A stretch of 64,000 nt of DNA from an uncultured Collinsella sp. (GTDB lineage Bacteria > Actinomycetota > Coriobacteriia > Coriobacteriales > Coriobacteriaceae), in contig CAJKFS010000003.1 in the NCBI GenBank assembly GCA_905199225.1, forward strand, positions 1-64,000. Direction: 5' to 3'. Below are positions 1-8,365 of the stretch, piece by piece. The stretch's first letter is position 1, and each line of letters begins with the position of its first letter. The translations under genes were made by a program, and so were the position numbers. Under the pieces are notes generated by a model. That model saw only the letters and a program-made list of their open reading frames with translations. It was not told the DNA's origin and did not search any database.

Positions 1-59
1 GCATGGCCACCGGACCCATCGAAACACATCTCCACCGTTCCTTCAACTGGGAAAATGCC

Positions 60-90
60 GCCCCCGGGGCCCGCGAGGGGCCTCGGGGGC
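60..90. terminator. GC-rich hairpin beyond truncated LysR gene
   Basis: Arms at 60-72 and 78-90 pair over 13 bp with one G-T pair around a 5-nt loop. On the minus strand the stem is followed by a short T tract, so it can end the transcript coming from the LysR fragment and HIT gene. The T tract is weak. Confidence 0.5.
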
Positions 91-121
91 GTTCGGGTAG
101 CTGCGGGAACGTCCTATCCGC

Positions 122-526
122 TCAATGTGTTCGGCTGAGATCGGAAATCAACCGAATCTGAGGGTGCGAGCGTTCAAACGAGTCATACCAGTTTTCGGCA
201 AAAAGACGCCCCCGCCCATGAAGGCAGGGGGCGTAAAGACGGAAGTGGCCGTCGGGCGAGACGCCGTCGTCCCTCGATTGGGCGTACTTTTTGAGATCGT
301 CGACTTGTGCCAGGATCACGCGTGCACGACGCGCAAATTCTCTGCCCGCCGGAGACAAAACAGCCTCCCCCGCCGATCGGTCGAGCAAAACAATCTGATA
401 CTCAGATTCCAACTTTTTGATTGCCGACGAAACGGCCTGCGGACTCACATGAACCGCGCGAGCTGCTTTGCGCACGCCGCCATGGTTCGCTACCGCTTGA
501 AGGTATTCGAGTTGAGAAAGCTGCAT
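122..526 (-). pseudogene. truncated LysR-family regulator (HTH plus start of the effector domain)
   Basis: The 134-residue product has the LysR winged helix-turn-helix at about residues 1-60 (ARAVHVSPQAVSSAIKKLE is the recognition region) and the linker helix to about residue 90. It then enters what looks like the first strand of the substrate-binding domain and stops. Family members are about 300 residues, so over half is missing. Start: GGAG lies 6 nt before ATG. It follows the HIT gene on the same strand. A terminator-like hairpin (206-234) sits inside the reading frame. It may be a remnant, or a short DNA-binding protein; family call is firm, function is not. Confidence 0.75.
199..235 (-). 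terminator. intrinsic terminator inside the LysR fragment
   Basis: On the minus strand an 8-bp GC stem (ACGCCCCC at 227-234 with its complement at 206-213) is followed at once by GTCTTTTTG. This is a canonical Rho-independent terminator shape, lying inside the open frame about 80 nt before its stop codon. Confidence 0.5.
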
Positions 527-567
527 AGGTTACTCCAAAGGCAGCCAAGTCGACGGACTACGCGCCC

Positions 568-903
568 TCAGATGAGGTTCTCGCCCAGGTTCTTGCCGCC
601 GAGAACGTGCATGTGGAAGTGCATGACGGTCTGGCCGGCGTTGACGCCCTTGTTGGAGATGACGCGGAAACCGTCCTCCAAGCCCTTGGCCTTGGCGACC
701 TCCTGGATGGCGTGAGCCATGGCGCCCATGGTCTCGGCCGGCACGTTGTCGGCGATGTCACTGTAGTGCTTCTTGGGGATCACGAGCGTGTGGACCGGCG
801 CCTGGGGATTGAGGTCGTCGAACGCGATGACCTGATCGTCCTCATAGACAACGGTCGAGGGGATCTCGTGGTTGGCAATTTTGCAGAAGATGCAATCACA
901 CAT
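568..903 (-). CDS. HIT (histidine triad) family nucleotide hydrolase
   Basis: A 111-residue cytoplasmic protein of the HINT type. The triad HFHMH (residues 95-99) is the catalytic motif that hydrolyses or transfers nucleotidyl groups. The N-terminal CDCIFCKI, with its paired cysteines, is the zinc-site segment seen in many bacterial HIT proteins. Family members act on purine nucleoside phosphoramidates or similar adducts; the natural substrate cannot be told from sequence. AAAGGA precedes the ATG. It lies 49 nt after xseB on the same strand and is probably co-transcribed with xseA-xseB. Confidence 0.93.
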   Translation of the reverse strand: MCDCIFCKIANHEIPSTVVYEDDQVIAFDDLNPQAPVHTLVIPKKHYSDIADNVPAETMGAMAHAIQEVAKAKGLEDGFRVISNKGVNAGQTVMHFHMHVLGGKNLGENLI

Positions 904-952
904 GGTTGGTTCCTTTCTCGCAGACCAAGGTAATTATATTTGGTCGGGATGG

Positions 953-1219
953 TTAGAACGAGAGGTTATCGTCGGTGTTAGCGGCTTCGCCGTCGGCGAG
1001 CACGTCGTTGCCGTCGACGTCCTTAAGAAGCACCGAGACCTTCTGCTCGGCATCGGACAGGCGGGTGCGCAGGCTCTTGAGGAGCTCGACGCCGCGGGTA
1101 TAGCTCTCGAGCGACTCCTCGAGCTCCATATCGCCCGACTCCAAGCTGCGGATGATGAGCTCCAACTCCTGCGAAGCCTGCTTGTACGTAAGCTGCTCGA
1201 CCGGGGTTTTCTCTGCCAT
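953..1219 (-). CDS. xseB: exodeoxyribonuclease VII small subunit
   Basis: An 88-residue protein with the XseB helical hairpin: LTYKQASQELELIIRSLESG, then EESLESYTRGVELLKSLR. Several small subunits bind each XseA to form exonuclease VII, which degrades single-stranded DNA in both directions in the cytoplasm. It lies 42 nt downstream of xseA, the usual order. The C-terminus is acidic and probably disordered. AGGAAAGG precedes the ATG. Confidence 0.95.
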   Translation of the reverse strand: MAEKTPVEQLTYKQASQELELIIRSLESGDMELEESLESYTRGVELLKSLRTRLSDAEQKVSVLLKDVDGNDVLADGEAANTDDNLSF

Positions 1220-1261
1220 ATCTGTTTCCTTTCCTAAAGGTTTATCGCTATGAAACGCGGC

Positions 1262-2713
1262 CTACTCGACCGTATCGACCGTTGCCGCCACGTTGCCGTC
1301 TGCCATGCGCACGCGGATGGCGTCGCCGGGCTTAAAGGTCTTGGCGCTCGTGGCCACACCGTCATCGCTGTACGCGATGGAGTAACCGCGGGCAAGCACC
1401 TTGAGCGGCGACAAGGCATCGAGCGACGCGGCAGCTCGGCCGAGGTCGGACGCGGGTTTGCTGAGCATCGTGCGCCCCTGATGCTCCAGGCGAGAGCTCG
1501 CGAGCGCGAGCGCATGGCGTTTGCCATCGAGCCCCGAGGTGCTTGCAACCAGGCGCTCGGGCAGGCGCTCAAAGTTGAAGCGGAATGTCCCGACCGAGCG
1601 TACTATGGCGCCGGACAGGCGATCGGCAGTCAGCGCAAGCTCCGATTCGCGACGCTCGACCATAAACGTTGGTTCGTTGAGGCACGGGCGGCATGCGGCG
1701 GCATCGAGGGCATCGCCCAAGCGAGCCGTATAGGCATCCCAGGCACGGCGACCGCGCTGATCGAGCATCTCCAAATCGACCTGATTCGACCCAATCATCG
1801 ATCCCATCGCGGCGCCCAGACGCTGATGGCGCGTCTCGAGCACGTCGGCCAACTCCGTCATAGCCGGTGCCACCGATTCCGCCGCTGCCGTTGGCGTGGA
1901 GGCGCGACGGTCGCTCACCATGTCGCAGATCGAGGTATCGGGCTCATGTCCAATGCCCGTCACCACGGGCACGGAACAGGCTGCCACCGCACGGGCAAGC
2001 TCCTCGTCGTTAAAGGTCATGAGGTCCTCGAAGGAACCGCCGCCGCGCACCAGCAAGATGCAATCGGGCGCCGGCGTAATGGCAGCGGCGCGGCGCAAGC
2101 CTTCAATAAGCTCTTCCGGCGCACCCTCGCCTTGAACCTTTGCGCCCACGCAGACGAGCTCGACGAGCGGGTTGCGACGGCGCAATGTGCGCTTAACGTC
2201 GTCGATCACGGCACCCGAAAGCGAGGTGACGACCGCCACACGCGAGCAAAAAACCGGAATGCGACGTTTGCGCGCTTCGTCCATCAGGCCCTCGCGGCGG
2301 AGCTTTTCGGCCAACTGAGCCACTTGTTGACGCAGCAGGCCCTCCCCCGCCAGCGAAAACGAGCGAGCGACGAAGCTCATGCGGCCCGTGGGCTTGTAGA
2401 GATTGAAGCTGCCCTTAAAGCTCACCTGCATGCCGTCGCGCAGATCGAAGGTGCGCTTAAGGTAGGCGCCCTTCCAGATGATGCAATCGACGGCCGCCGA
2501 GTCGTCCTTGATTTGGAAGTAACAGTGGCCGCTTCGGGCGTTGGGACCACGAAAACCCGTGACCTCGCCCAAAACGCTCAGCTGCGGAATGGCATCGAGC
2601 GCGCCGGCGGCGATCTCCACCGCTTGGCTCACGCTGAGCTCTTTGCGCTCCTGCTTGTCCGATCCGTCGAACTCGGCGGAAACGGTATTGCCGGTCAGAT
2701 TCCAGCCTGCCAC
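1262..2713 (-). CDS. xseA: exodeoxyribonuclease VII large subunit
   Basis: Catalytic subunit of exonuclease VII (483 residues). The N-terminal OB fold includes LSVLGEVTGFRGPNARSGHC; the catalytic domain carries the family motifs VVTSLSGAVIDDV, LLVRGGGSFEDL and VVTGIGHEPDTSICD. I chose the GTG at 2711-2713, because CGAAAGGAGG lies 4 nt upstream. The longer frame from ATG at 2740 has no comparable ribosome site and would add nine residues. It is the first gene of the minus-strand run xseA-xseB-HIT-LysR fragment. Confidence 0.95.
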   Translation of the reverse strand: MAGWNLTGNTVSAEFDGSDKQERKELSVSQAVEIAAGALDAIPQLSVLGEVTGFRGPNARSGHCYFQIKDDSAAVDCIIWKGAYLKRTFDLRDGMQVSFKGSFNLYKPTGRMSFVARSFSLAGEGLLRQQVAQLAEKLRREGLMDEARKRRIPVFCSRVAVVTSLSGAVIDDVKRTLRRRNPLVELVCVGAKVQGEGAPEELIEGLRRAAAITPAPDCILLVRGGGSFEDLMTFNDEELARAVAACSVPVVTGIGHEPDTSICDMVSDRRASTPTAAAESVAPAMTELADVLETRHQRLGAAMGSMIGSNQVDLEMLDQRGRRAWDAYTARLGDALDAAACRPCLNEPTFMVERRESELALTADRLSGAIVRSVGTFRFNFERLPERLVASTSGLDGKRHALALASSRLEHQGRTMLSKPASDLGRAAASLDALSPLKVLARGYSIAYSDDGVATSAKTFKPGDAIRVRMADGNVAATVDTVE

Positions 2714-2828
2714 GCAGCCTCCTTTCGTCATCGTGCACATGGGCTCCGGCCCTGGGCAAATTCAAGTCCAACACATAGTACAGCGCCGCGTGGACACGAA
2801 TCCCCGCGGCGCCTGCCTGTCCTATTTG

Positions 2829-3533
2829 TTATCGGTTGGAGTTTCTGTTGTAGCGAGCCATCAGGTAGAGCAGTTGAATGATCGAAGTGAGCGCTGCGGC
2901 CACATAGGTAAGCGCGGCTGCCGTCAGCACCTTCTTGGCGCCGTTGACCTGCTTGGAACTCATGCCCGACTGCTCGATATACGCCACGGCGCGGCGACTG
3001 GCATCGATCTCGACCGGCAGCGTAACCAGCTGGAACAACACGCTAAACGAGAAGAAGACCAGCGCGAGGGTCGTGAGCCCCGCGATGTTCATGAACAGGC
3101 TCATGAGCAGCACGATCGTCCAGGTGTTTTGGGTAAAGTTGACGACGGGGACCAAAGCGGTACGTACCTTCATCATGACATAACCACTTTGACGCTGGGC
3201 GGCATGGCCCGCCTCGTGGCAGGCGACGGCAACGCTTGCGACCGACCCGCCCGAACGGTTGGCATCCGACAGATACAGGTTGTTGTCCTGCGGGTTGTAA
3301 TGATCGGTGAGCTCGCCGGCAACGCCCTTGATGCCCACGACACTACAACCGTTGGCGTCGAGCATGCGGCGAGCGACCGTGGCACCCGTATCGCCGTCCG
3401 AGCGCACCTTGGACCACGTCCTGTACGTCGAGTTGATATAGCTCTGCGCGGCAAGGCCAAGCACCGTGCAGACAAGAACAACCAGCAGGTACAGCGGGTC
3501 AATGCCAAAGCCGTATCCATAGTAATAAGGCAT
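2829..3533 (-). CDS. YugP-type zinc metallopeptidase (membrane)
   Basis: A 234-residue integral membrane protein of the Zn_peptidase_2 family. The zinc motif HEAGH is near residue 105, with a likely third ligand in VEIDAS near residue 175. Membrane segments: an N-terminal one (LYLLVVLVCTVLGLAA), a hydrophobic pair around residues 135-170, and a C-terminal one. Homologues are membrane-associated peptidases of unknown substrate. The C-terminal RNRNSNR is basic and probably cytoplasmic. It is transcribed alone on the minus strand, upstream of xseA. Confidence 0.92.
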   Translation of the reverse strand: MPYYYGYGFGIDPLYLLVVLVCTVLGLAAQSYINSTYRTWSKVRSDGDTGATVARRMLDANGCSVVGIKGVAGELTDHYNPQDNNLYLSDANRSGGSVASVAVACHEAGHAAQRQSGYVMMKVRTALVPVVNFTQNTWTIVLLMSLFMNIAGLTTLALVFFSFSVLFQLVTLPVEIDASRRAVAYIEQSGMSSKQVNGAKKVLTAAALTYVAAALTSIIQLLYLMARYNRNSNR

Positions 3534-3597
3534 GCGAATTCCTCCGAATCGAGTTACACGTTGGAGGCATTCTACCCACTCAGCCGACTAGGCTTCC

Positions 3598-4731
3598 CTA
3601 CAGAAGCTCGATTTTGCCGTCCTTCACGGTGAGTCCCATGTTGCCCGAGAGCAGATCGTCCAGGCGCGAGCCCACGAGCTCAAAGCGCCAGCCTTCGCGC
3701 AGGGGGCTCTGCTCGGGATGCTCAATATAGTCGGCCAGGTCATCGCGCGAGGCAATGACCGAGGTCGCCACGCCCGAGCGCTCGGCAACCAGTCGAATGA
3801 GCGCATACATCAGGTCCGTCACACTCTCCAACTCCGGCGAAATCTGACGGTGCCCGCGTACCATGAGCGGCAGGCGATCGTGTGGGCAGCTCGCACCGCG
3901 CTTAATGGCCATGAGCGCGCCGTCCACGTCGCGCTCCCCCAGCTGGTCGGTACCGCGAATGCTGCGGAACTCCTCAACACGAACGGGATTACGTTTAACC
4001 AGGGCCAGCAGCGTATCGTCGGACATGACCCACTTGCGCGGGATGTTGCGGCGCTCGGCGCGGTCCTCGCGCCAAGCAGCAAGCTCGCGCGCAATGCCCA
4101 GCTGATGGCGGCTGCAGGAGTTGATGCGCTTGACCTTGCGGAATGCCTCATGGCGGTCGGCGCGGTAGTGTGACTCGTCGGCCAGCGGACGCAACTCGTC
4201 GAGCACCCAGTCCACGCGGCCCAGCTCACGCAGGCGGCTCATCATCTCGGTATAGGCGACGATCAGGTACTTGACGTCATCGATCGCGTACTCGATCTGT
4301 TTGTCGGTCAGCGGGCGGCGCGACCAATCGGTCAGTGACTCGGTCTTGGGCAATGAGACGCCGCAAAACGTCTGCACGAGCGCGCCGTAGGAAATCTGCT
4401 GGCGCTCGCCCAAAAAGGCGGCGGCCACCTGCGTGTCAAAAATGGGACGCGGCAGCACGCCCACGGTATGGAGCATAACCTCCATATCCTGCGAGCAAGC
4501 GTGAAAGACCTTAGTCACGCTCTCGTCGGCCATAAGCTCAGCGAGCGGCGACAGGTCGTCGATCACCAGGGGATCGACCGCGACGCTCTCGGCAGGGGTG
4601 GCAATCTGAACCAGGCACAGGCGCGGGTGGAACGTGCGCTCGCGCAAAAACTCGGTATCGACGGCAATCGCGTCGAACTCGCGGGCGCGCTGGCAGAAGT
4701 CGAGTAAAGCCTGATGTGTGGAAATGTACAT
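3598..4731 (-). CDS. rnd: ribonuclease D
   Basis: A 3'-5' exoribonuclease of the DEDD class that trims tRNA and other stable RNA 3' ends. The exonuclease domain starts with AVDTEFLRERTF (first acidic pair), continues with FHACSQDMEVML, and has the DVKYL segment bearing the last catalytic Asp. An HRDC domain follows around residues 200-280 (REDRAERRNIPRKWV), and a second HRDC-like region ends the protein. 377 residues is normal. The start chosen is ATG at 4729-4731, where the family sequence begins (YISTHQALLDF); the ribosome site is weak and an upstream start at 4767 is possible. Confidence 0.92.
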   Translation of the reverse strand: MYISTHQALLDFCQRAREFDAIAVDTEFLRERTFHPRLCLVQIATPAESVAVDPLVIDDLSPLAELMADESVTKVFHACSQDMEVMLHTVGVLPRPIFDTQVAAAFLGERQQISYGALVQTFCGVSLPKTESLTDWSRRPLTDKQIEYAIDDVKYLIVAYTEMMSRLRELGRVDWVLDELRPLADESHYRADRHEAFRKVKRINSCSRHQLGIARELAAWREDRAERRNIPRKWVMSDDTLLALVKRNPVRVEEFRSIRGTDQLGERDVDGALMAIKRGASCPHDRLPLMVRGHRQISPELESVTDLMYALIRLVAERSGVATSVIASRDDLADYIEHPEQSPLREGWRFELVGSRLDDLLSGNMGLTVKDGKIELL

Positions 4732-4829
4732 ATCAACCCATCGAATAAGGTTAGGCCCGAAAAACACGGGTAGGATATCGGCATTGCCTTACAACTATAC
4801 TCGGTTAGTCACAGAACGGGAACGTAAGT

Positions 4830-5747
4830 ATGCGCTGCCTTATCATCCACAACCCGGCATCGGGCCCCAGCTCAGATGAAATCTACGCGTTCACGCACGC
4901 CCTCGCGCAGGGCGGCGACGAGGTCGTGATGCGCTTTATCGGCGATGGCATGGAACCCGAGGACGCCGTGGCAGACGTGCGCGAGTTTGATCGCGTGGTG
5001 GTCTCGGGCGGCGACGGCACCGTCTCCAACGTGCTCGACCAAATGCGCGGGTGCGGTGTCCCCACGCTCGTCTTCCCCTCCGGCACAGCCTGCCTGTTCT
5101 TTAACAACATCGGTAATGCCCCCGAGGCAGCGGCGCTTGCCAAGGCTTGCCGCGCCGGTCGCACGGTCAAAGTGGACATGGGCGAGCTCTTTTGGCTCGA
5201 CGAGAACGGCAACGAGAAGCGCCACGGCTTTATCATCATCGCCGGCTCGGGCTTCGACGCCGAGATCATGATAAAGGCCGCCCCCGCCAAAAACGACATC
5301 GGCGAGATCGCCTATTTCCTGTCGGCGCTCGCCACACCCAACCCCACGGTGGCGCATTTTACGATTGAGCATGACGGCATTGTCGAGGAGCTCGATGGCA
5401 TCTGCTGCATGGCCGGCAACACCTCGGTCATTCAAAACGATATCAACCTGTTCCCCGATTGCCGCATGAACGACGGCATGGTCGACATCGCGGTCATCGA
5501 GCCCGTAAAAACCGTCCAGCTCCTGCCCACTGTGATCACCGCCGCGCTCGACCCCGCCGGCAAGGTGCTCGGCCGTCCGCAGTTCAAGATCATCCAGACC
5601 AAGGAAGCCAAGATCACCTGCACGCCGTCGCTGGGCATGCAGTTCGATGGCGAGGTCATCTCCAGCAACTCGGGCGTCTTTGGAGCCCGCGCGCTTCCGC
5701 AATGCCTCGACCTCATCGTCGACGAATTCTCCCCGCTCGGAAAATAG
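4830..5747 (+). CDS. diacylglycerol/lipid kinase (DagK-YegS family)
   Basis: 305 residues with the diacylglycerol-kinase catalytic fold. NPASG near residue 9 and VVSGGDGTVSNV near residue 57 form the nucleotide site, and FPSGTACLFFNNIG the loop after it. The C-terminal beta domain includes MQFDGE. The family phosphorylates lipid alcohols with ATP, feeding phosphatidic acid back into phospholipid synthesis, or makes other lipid phosphates. Divergent from rnd; its stop codon overlaps the ribosome site of the small membrane ORF that follows. Confidence 0.92.
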   Translation: MRCLIIHNPASGPSSDEIYAFTHALAQGGDEVVMRFIGDGMEPEDAVADVREFDRVVVSGGDGTVSNVLDQMRGCGVPTLVFPSGTACLFFNNIGNAPEAAALAKACRAGRTVKVDMGELFWLDENGNEKRHGFIIIAGSGFDAEIMIKAAPAKNDIGEIAYFLSALATPNPTVAHFTIEHDGIVEELDGICCMAGNTSVIQNDINLFPDCRMNDGMVDIAVIEPVKTVQLLPTVITAALDPAGKVLGRPQFKIIQTKEAKITCTPSLGMQFDGEVISSNSGVFGARALPQCLDLIVDEFSPLGK

Positions 5748-5756
5748 GAGGACCCC

Positions 5757-5849
5757 ATGAACGACAACCCCCTGATTGGCTTTATCGTCATCGTCTTGGC
5801 CATGCTCGTCGGCTATGCGATTAACGTGATCCACCGCCGGAAGAAGTAA
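5757..5849 (+). CDS. 30-residue single-span membrane protein
   Basis: The ORF encodes a short acidic start (MNDNPL), one membrane helix (IGFIVIVLAMLVGYAINV) and a basic end (HRRKK), giving a predicted N-out/C-in topology. AGGAGGA sits 4 nt before the ATG and abuts the lipid-kinase stop, so the two are probably translationally coupled. A strong terminator follows 36 nt later. Length, coding sense and ribosome site make it credible; no function can be assigned. Confidence 0.7.
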   Translation: MNDNPLIGFIVIVLAMLVGYAINVIHRRKK

Positions 5850-5885
5850 TTCCACATTGGTATGATATTCATCCAATTATCGTCT

Positions 5886-5930
5886 CCCCCGTTGTTTATG
5901 CATTTGCCAGACAGCGGGGGATTTTTCTTT
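5886..5930 (+). terminator. Rho-independent terminator of the lipid-kinase operon
   Basis: CCCCCGTTGT (5886-5895) pairs with ACAGCGGGGG (5911-5920) with one G-T pair; ATTTTTCTTT follows directly. Confidence 0.85.
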
Positions 5931-5983
5931 GTGCCCCGTACAAGGCGCTTTATTCAGGTACAGTAATTGCAGGGCGTCTTTAT

Positions 5984-6011
5984 TTGGCTAAAGCTACAGA
6001 CTGAGTATAAT
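5984..6011 (+). promoter_or_regulatory. sigma-70-like promoter for the C69 peptidase gene
   Basis: TTGGCT at 5984-5989 and a perfect TATAAT at 6006-6011 are 16 nt apart, 150 nt upstream of the ATG. No other -10 of this quality is seen in the gap. Confidence 0.5.
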
Positions 6012-6113
6012 TAACCGCTCATCGTATATTTCATTACGCTTATCGAGTAAGTATTTTTCATAGATGAATATTGTTTCCGATTCGTTACGCTAAGGGAGTG
6101 TCTTTATTGGCTG

Positions 6114-6137
6114 AAGCCCTCTGGCGACAGAGGGCTT
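6114..6137 (+). promoter_or_regulatory. perfect hairpin in the C69 peptidase leader
   Basis: AAGCCCTCTG (6114-6123) pairs perfectly with 6128-6137 around a GCGA tetraloop, ending 10 nt before the GGGAGG ribosome site. No T run follows beyond TTTC, so it is more likely an mRNA stabiliser or a translation-control element than a terminator. Confidence 0.45.
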
Positions 6138-6156
6138 TCGCACGCTGGGAGGGATT

Positions 6157-8118
6157 ATGAGGAAAACTCACCCCGTCAACGCGCTCAAAAAGCTGGGCAT
6201 AGGCCTCGCCTTTGGAGCTGCAACCATCATGTCCATGCCGACCTCTGCGCTCGCCTGCACGCAGATGTACATGGGCAAAGATCTAACGGCCGACGGCAAC
6301 ACGTACTATGGCCGTGCCGAGGACTTTGGCAAGCGCTATCTCAAGCACTATGGCATCGAACCCGCCCACGAAGCCGGCTTTACGTACAGCTCGAATGAGT
6401 CTGCTTTCGAATACACTTCGAATAAGCCTACATATCGCTACAGCTACGTACGTGACCATCCCTCCAATTGGGAGGGCCACACCGACGCCTACTCCGAAGC
6501 CGGTATCAACGAGAAGGGTGTCTCTTGCTCCGCTACGCTGAGCACCTCCTATAACGAGGATGCCAAAGCAGCAGACCCAATCGATGAGGCTACCGGCATC
6601 GGCGAGTACAGCTACGGCAGCGTCATCCTGGGCCAGAGCGCCAATGCCCGCGAGGGCGTCGAGCTCCTCGGCAGCCTGATCGACGAGCAGGGCACTTGCA
6701 CTAACGACCAGATCATTATCGCCGACAACAACGAGACCTGGCTGTTCGCCACGCTTTCTGCCCATCAATGGATTGCCGTGAAGCTGGCCGACGACGTCGC
6801 CTCACTCAACCCCAACATCGGCAGCCTCAACTACGATGTCGACCTGAACGATACTGAGAACTGCCTGCACTCCAAGGACATCGAGTCCATGCCCGTGGAG
6901 AAGGGTTTCGCCAAATACTCCGCTGACGGTAAATTCGATGTCGCCCAAACGTATGGCGAAAGCCTCGCCGATTCTGGCGTTAACCAATGGTCCCGCTATG
7001 TGCAAGGCCGCCATTATTTTGCTAGTCAGCTGACCGAAGGCACGGATTACGAAATTAAAACTATCACCGATAAGGATGGAAAACCCGTCCAAAAGGGAGC
7101 TATGGTCAGCGAAATCCAGCCTCTGTTCTTCAAGCCTGGCAAGTCTGGTTGGAGCACCTTTGAGCTGATTCGTGCCTTCGGCAACCGCGGAGAGAACGTC
7201 CCTGGTCTCAACGCGAACACTGATGGCGTTTATTGCATCGGCAGCGAGCGCAACACCGAGATCAATCTCTTCCAGATTCGTCGCGGGTATGATCCCGAAG
7301 TCGCTACCATCCAGTGGGAAATGCTCTCCCGTGCCGCGTACTCTGTCGCCATCCCGCTGTACTCCGCTCTGATAACTGAAGTTAGCCCCTACTTCAGCGA
7401 TCAGACCGTCTCCTTCGACCACTGCAATGCGAAAGACGTCGTGTACAACGAGGAGCCCGAGAACTCCATTAACTACGTCCTCATGGACATCAGCTCGCTC
7501 TGCTTTGAGAACCCTGACACCCTTGGTACCAGTGTCCGCACCTACCTCGACGCGCTCCAGAACGAGCTCATCGAGCAGAACAAGGAAGTTGACGCCGCTA
7601 TGCTGGCCGAGACGACCACCGAGGGTCGCACCGCTCTGGCCAACAAGGCAGGCAAGGCTGCCACCGAGAACACCTACAAGAAGTGCAAGGCCCTGCTCCA
7701 GGAGATGCGCGCTTATCAGAAGGCCGGAAACTTTGACGAGCGCTTCACCCCGAGCGACCTGAACACCGAGACCAAGGGCCTCAAGGAGTCCATCACCTAC
7801 GCCAAGGACGCCCTTGCCACCGACCCGGTCACCCCGGATCAGCCCGGCACTCCCGAGCAGCCCGGTAAGCCCGAACAGCCCAGCACCCCCGAGCAGCCTG
7901 AGCAGCCCACTAAGCCCGAGCAGCCCGCCACCAAGCCCGAGAAGCCTGGTAAGTCGGATACCACGACCACGGTAACCACCAACAAGACGAACACCAAGGG
8001 CGGCCTGCCCACCACCGGTGATCGTTTTGATGGCCGTATGGTGGCTGCATTCGCCGTCGCCGGTGTTGCCGTTATCTTCGCAGGCGGCTACTTCCTCTAT
8101 CGCCGCAATAAGGAGTAG
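6157..8118 (+). CDS. C69-family dipeptidase, sortase-anchored to the cell wall
   Basis: A 653-residue secreted peptidase. A signal peptide (basic MRKTHPVNALKKL, then a hydrophobic core) ends at ALA before Cys34. Cys34 in CTQMYMGKDLTADGNTYYGR is the N-terminal nucleophile exposed after processing in peptidase family C69. The catalytic domain runs to about residue 560, followed by a Pro/Glu/Gln-rich wall-spanning stretch of repeated PEQP-type units, then LPTTG (617-621), a membrane helix and RRNKE: a complete sortase signal. It therefore probably acts on di- or oligopeptides at the cell surface. Most C69 enzymes lack such an anchor. A terminator follows at 8131-8168. Confidence 0.93.
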   Translation: MRKTHPVNALKKLGIGLAFGAATIMSMPTSALACTQMYMGKDLTADGNTYYGRAEDFGKRYLKHYGIEPAHEAGFTYSSNESAFEYTSNKPTYRYSYVRDHPSNWEGHTDAYSEAGINEKGVSCSATLSTSYNEDAKAADPIDEATGIGEYSYGSVILGQSANAREGVELLGSLIDEQGTCTNDQIIIADNNETWLFATLSAHQWIAVKLADDVASLNPNIGSLNYDVDLNDTENCLHSKDIESMPVEKGFAKYSADGKFDVAQTYGESLADSGVNQWSRYVQGRHYFASQLTEGTDYEIKTITDKDGKPVQKGAMVSEIQPLFFKPGKSGWSTFELIRAFGNRGENVPGLNANTDGVYCIGSERNTEINLFQIRRGYDPEVATIQWEMLSRAAYSVAIPLYSALITEVSPYFSDQTVSFDHCNAKDVVYNEEPENSINYVLMDISSLCFENPDTLGTSVRTYLDALQNELIEQNKEVDAAMLAETTTEGRTALANKAGKAATENTYKKCKALLQEMRAYQKAGNFDERFTPSDLNTETKGLKESITYAKDALATDPVTPDQPGTPEQPGKPEQPSTPEQPEQPTKPEQPATKPEKPGKSDTTTTVTTNKTNTKGGLPTTGDRFDGRMVAAFAVAGVAVIFAGGYFLYRRNKE

Positions 8119-8130
8119 CCCCTCGCTGGT

Positions 8131-8168
8131 GCGGGCGGGATGGCACGGTTCGTCCCGCCCGCCTTTTT
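8131..8168 (+). terminator. Rho-independent terminator of the C69 gene
   Basis: GCGGGCGGGA (8131-8140) pairs with TCCCGCCCGC (8153-8162), followed by CTTTTT. Confidence 0.85.
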
Positions 8169-8188
8169 GACCGGCGGGAAACACCGCT

Positions 8189-8211
8189 GAAATCTTTTCA
8201 AAAAAGATTTC
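8189..8211. promoter_or_regulatory. 10-3-10 AT-rich palindrome upstream of the Trp leader
   Basis: GAAATCTTTT at 8189-8198 and its exact reverse complement at 8202-8211 flank CAA. It lies about 25 nt upstream of a TATAGT -10-like hexamer (8233-8238). Candidate operator for the leader transcript; no cognate regulator is identified. Confidence 0.35.
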
Positions 8212-8296
8212 CCCGCAAACACTTTGCTGTGCTATAGTGCAGCGCAACAGCAATCAGGTGCTACTGCGCCACGGCATCACGAAAGGAGCCACCGAT

Positions 8297-8365
8297 ATGA
8301 AGAACACGATGAAGTCCCTCAACAACTGGTGGTGGCGTGATGCGAATACGATCGGTCGACAGTGA
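8297..8365 (+). CDS. tryptophan leader peptide (22 residues, WWW)
   Basis: The ORF runs MKNTMKSLNNWWWRDANTIG and ends RQ. Three consecutive TGG codons (8327-8335) are the signature of a Trp attenuation leader; GAAAGGAG precedes the ATG by 7-8 nt. The terminator at 8403-8432 lies 37 nt past the stop codon and precedes a gene for a TrpP-like transporter. Logic: with scarce charged tRNA-Trp the ribosome stalls on the Trp codons, and with plenty it reaches the stop codon. Too short for most gene finders. Confidence 0.88.
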   Translation: MKNTMKSLNNWWWRDANTIGRQ

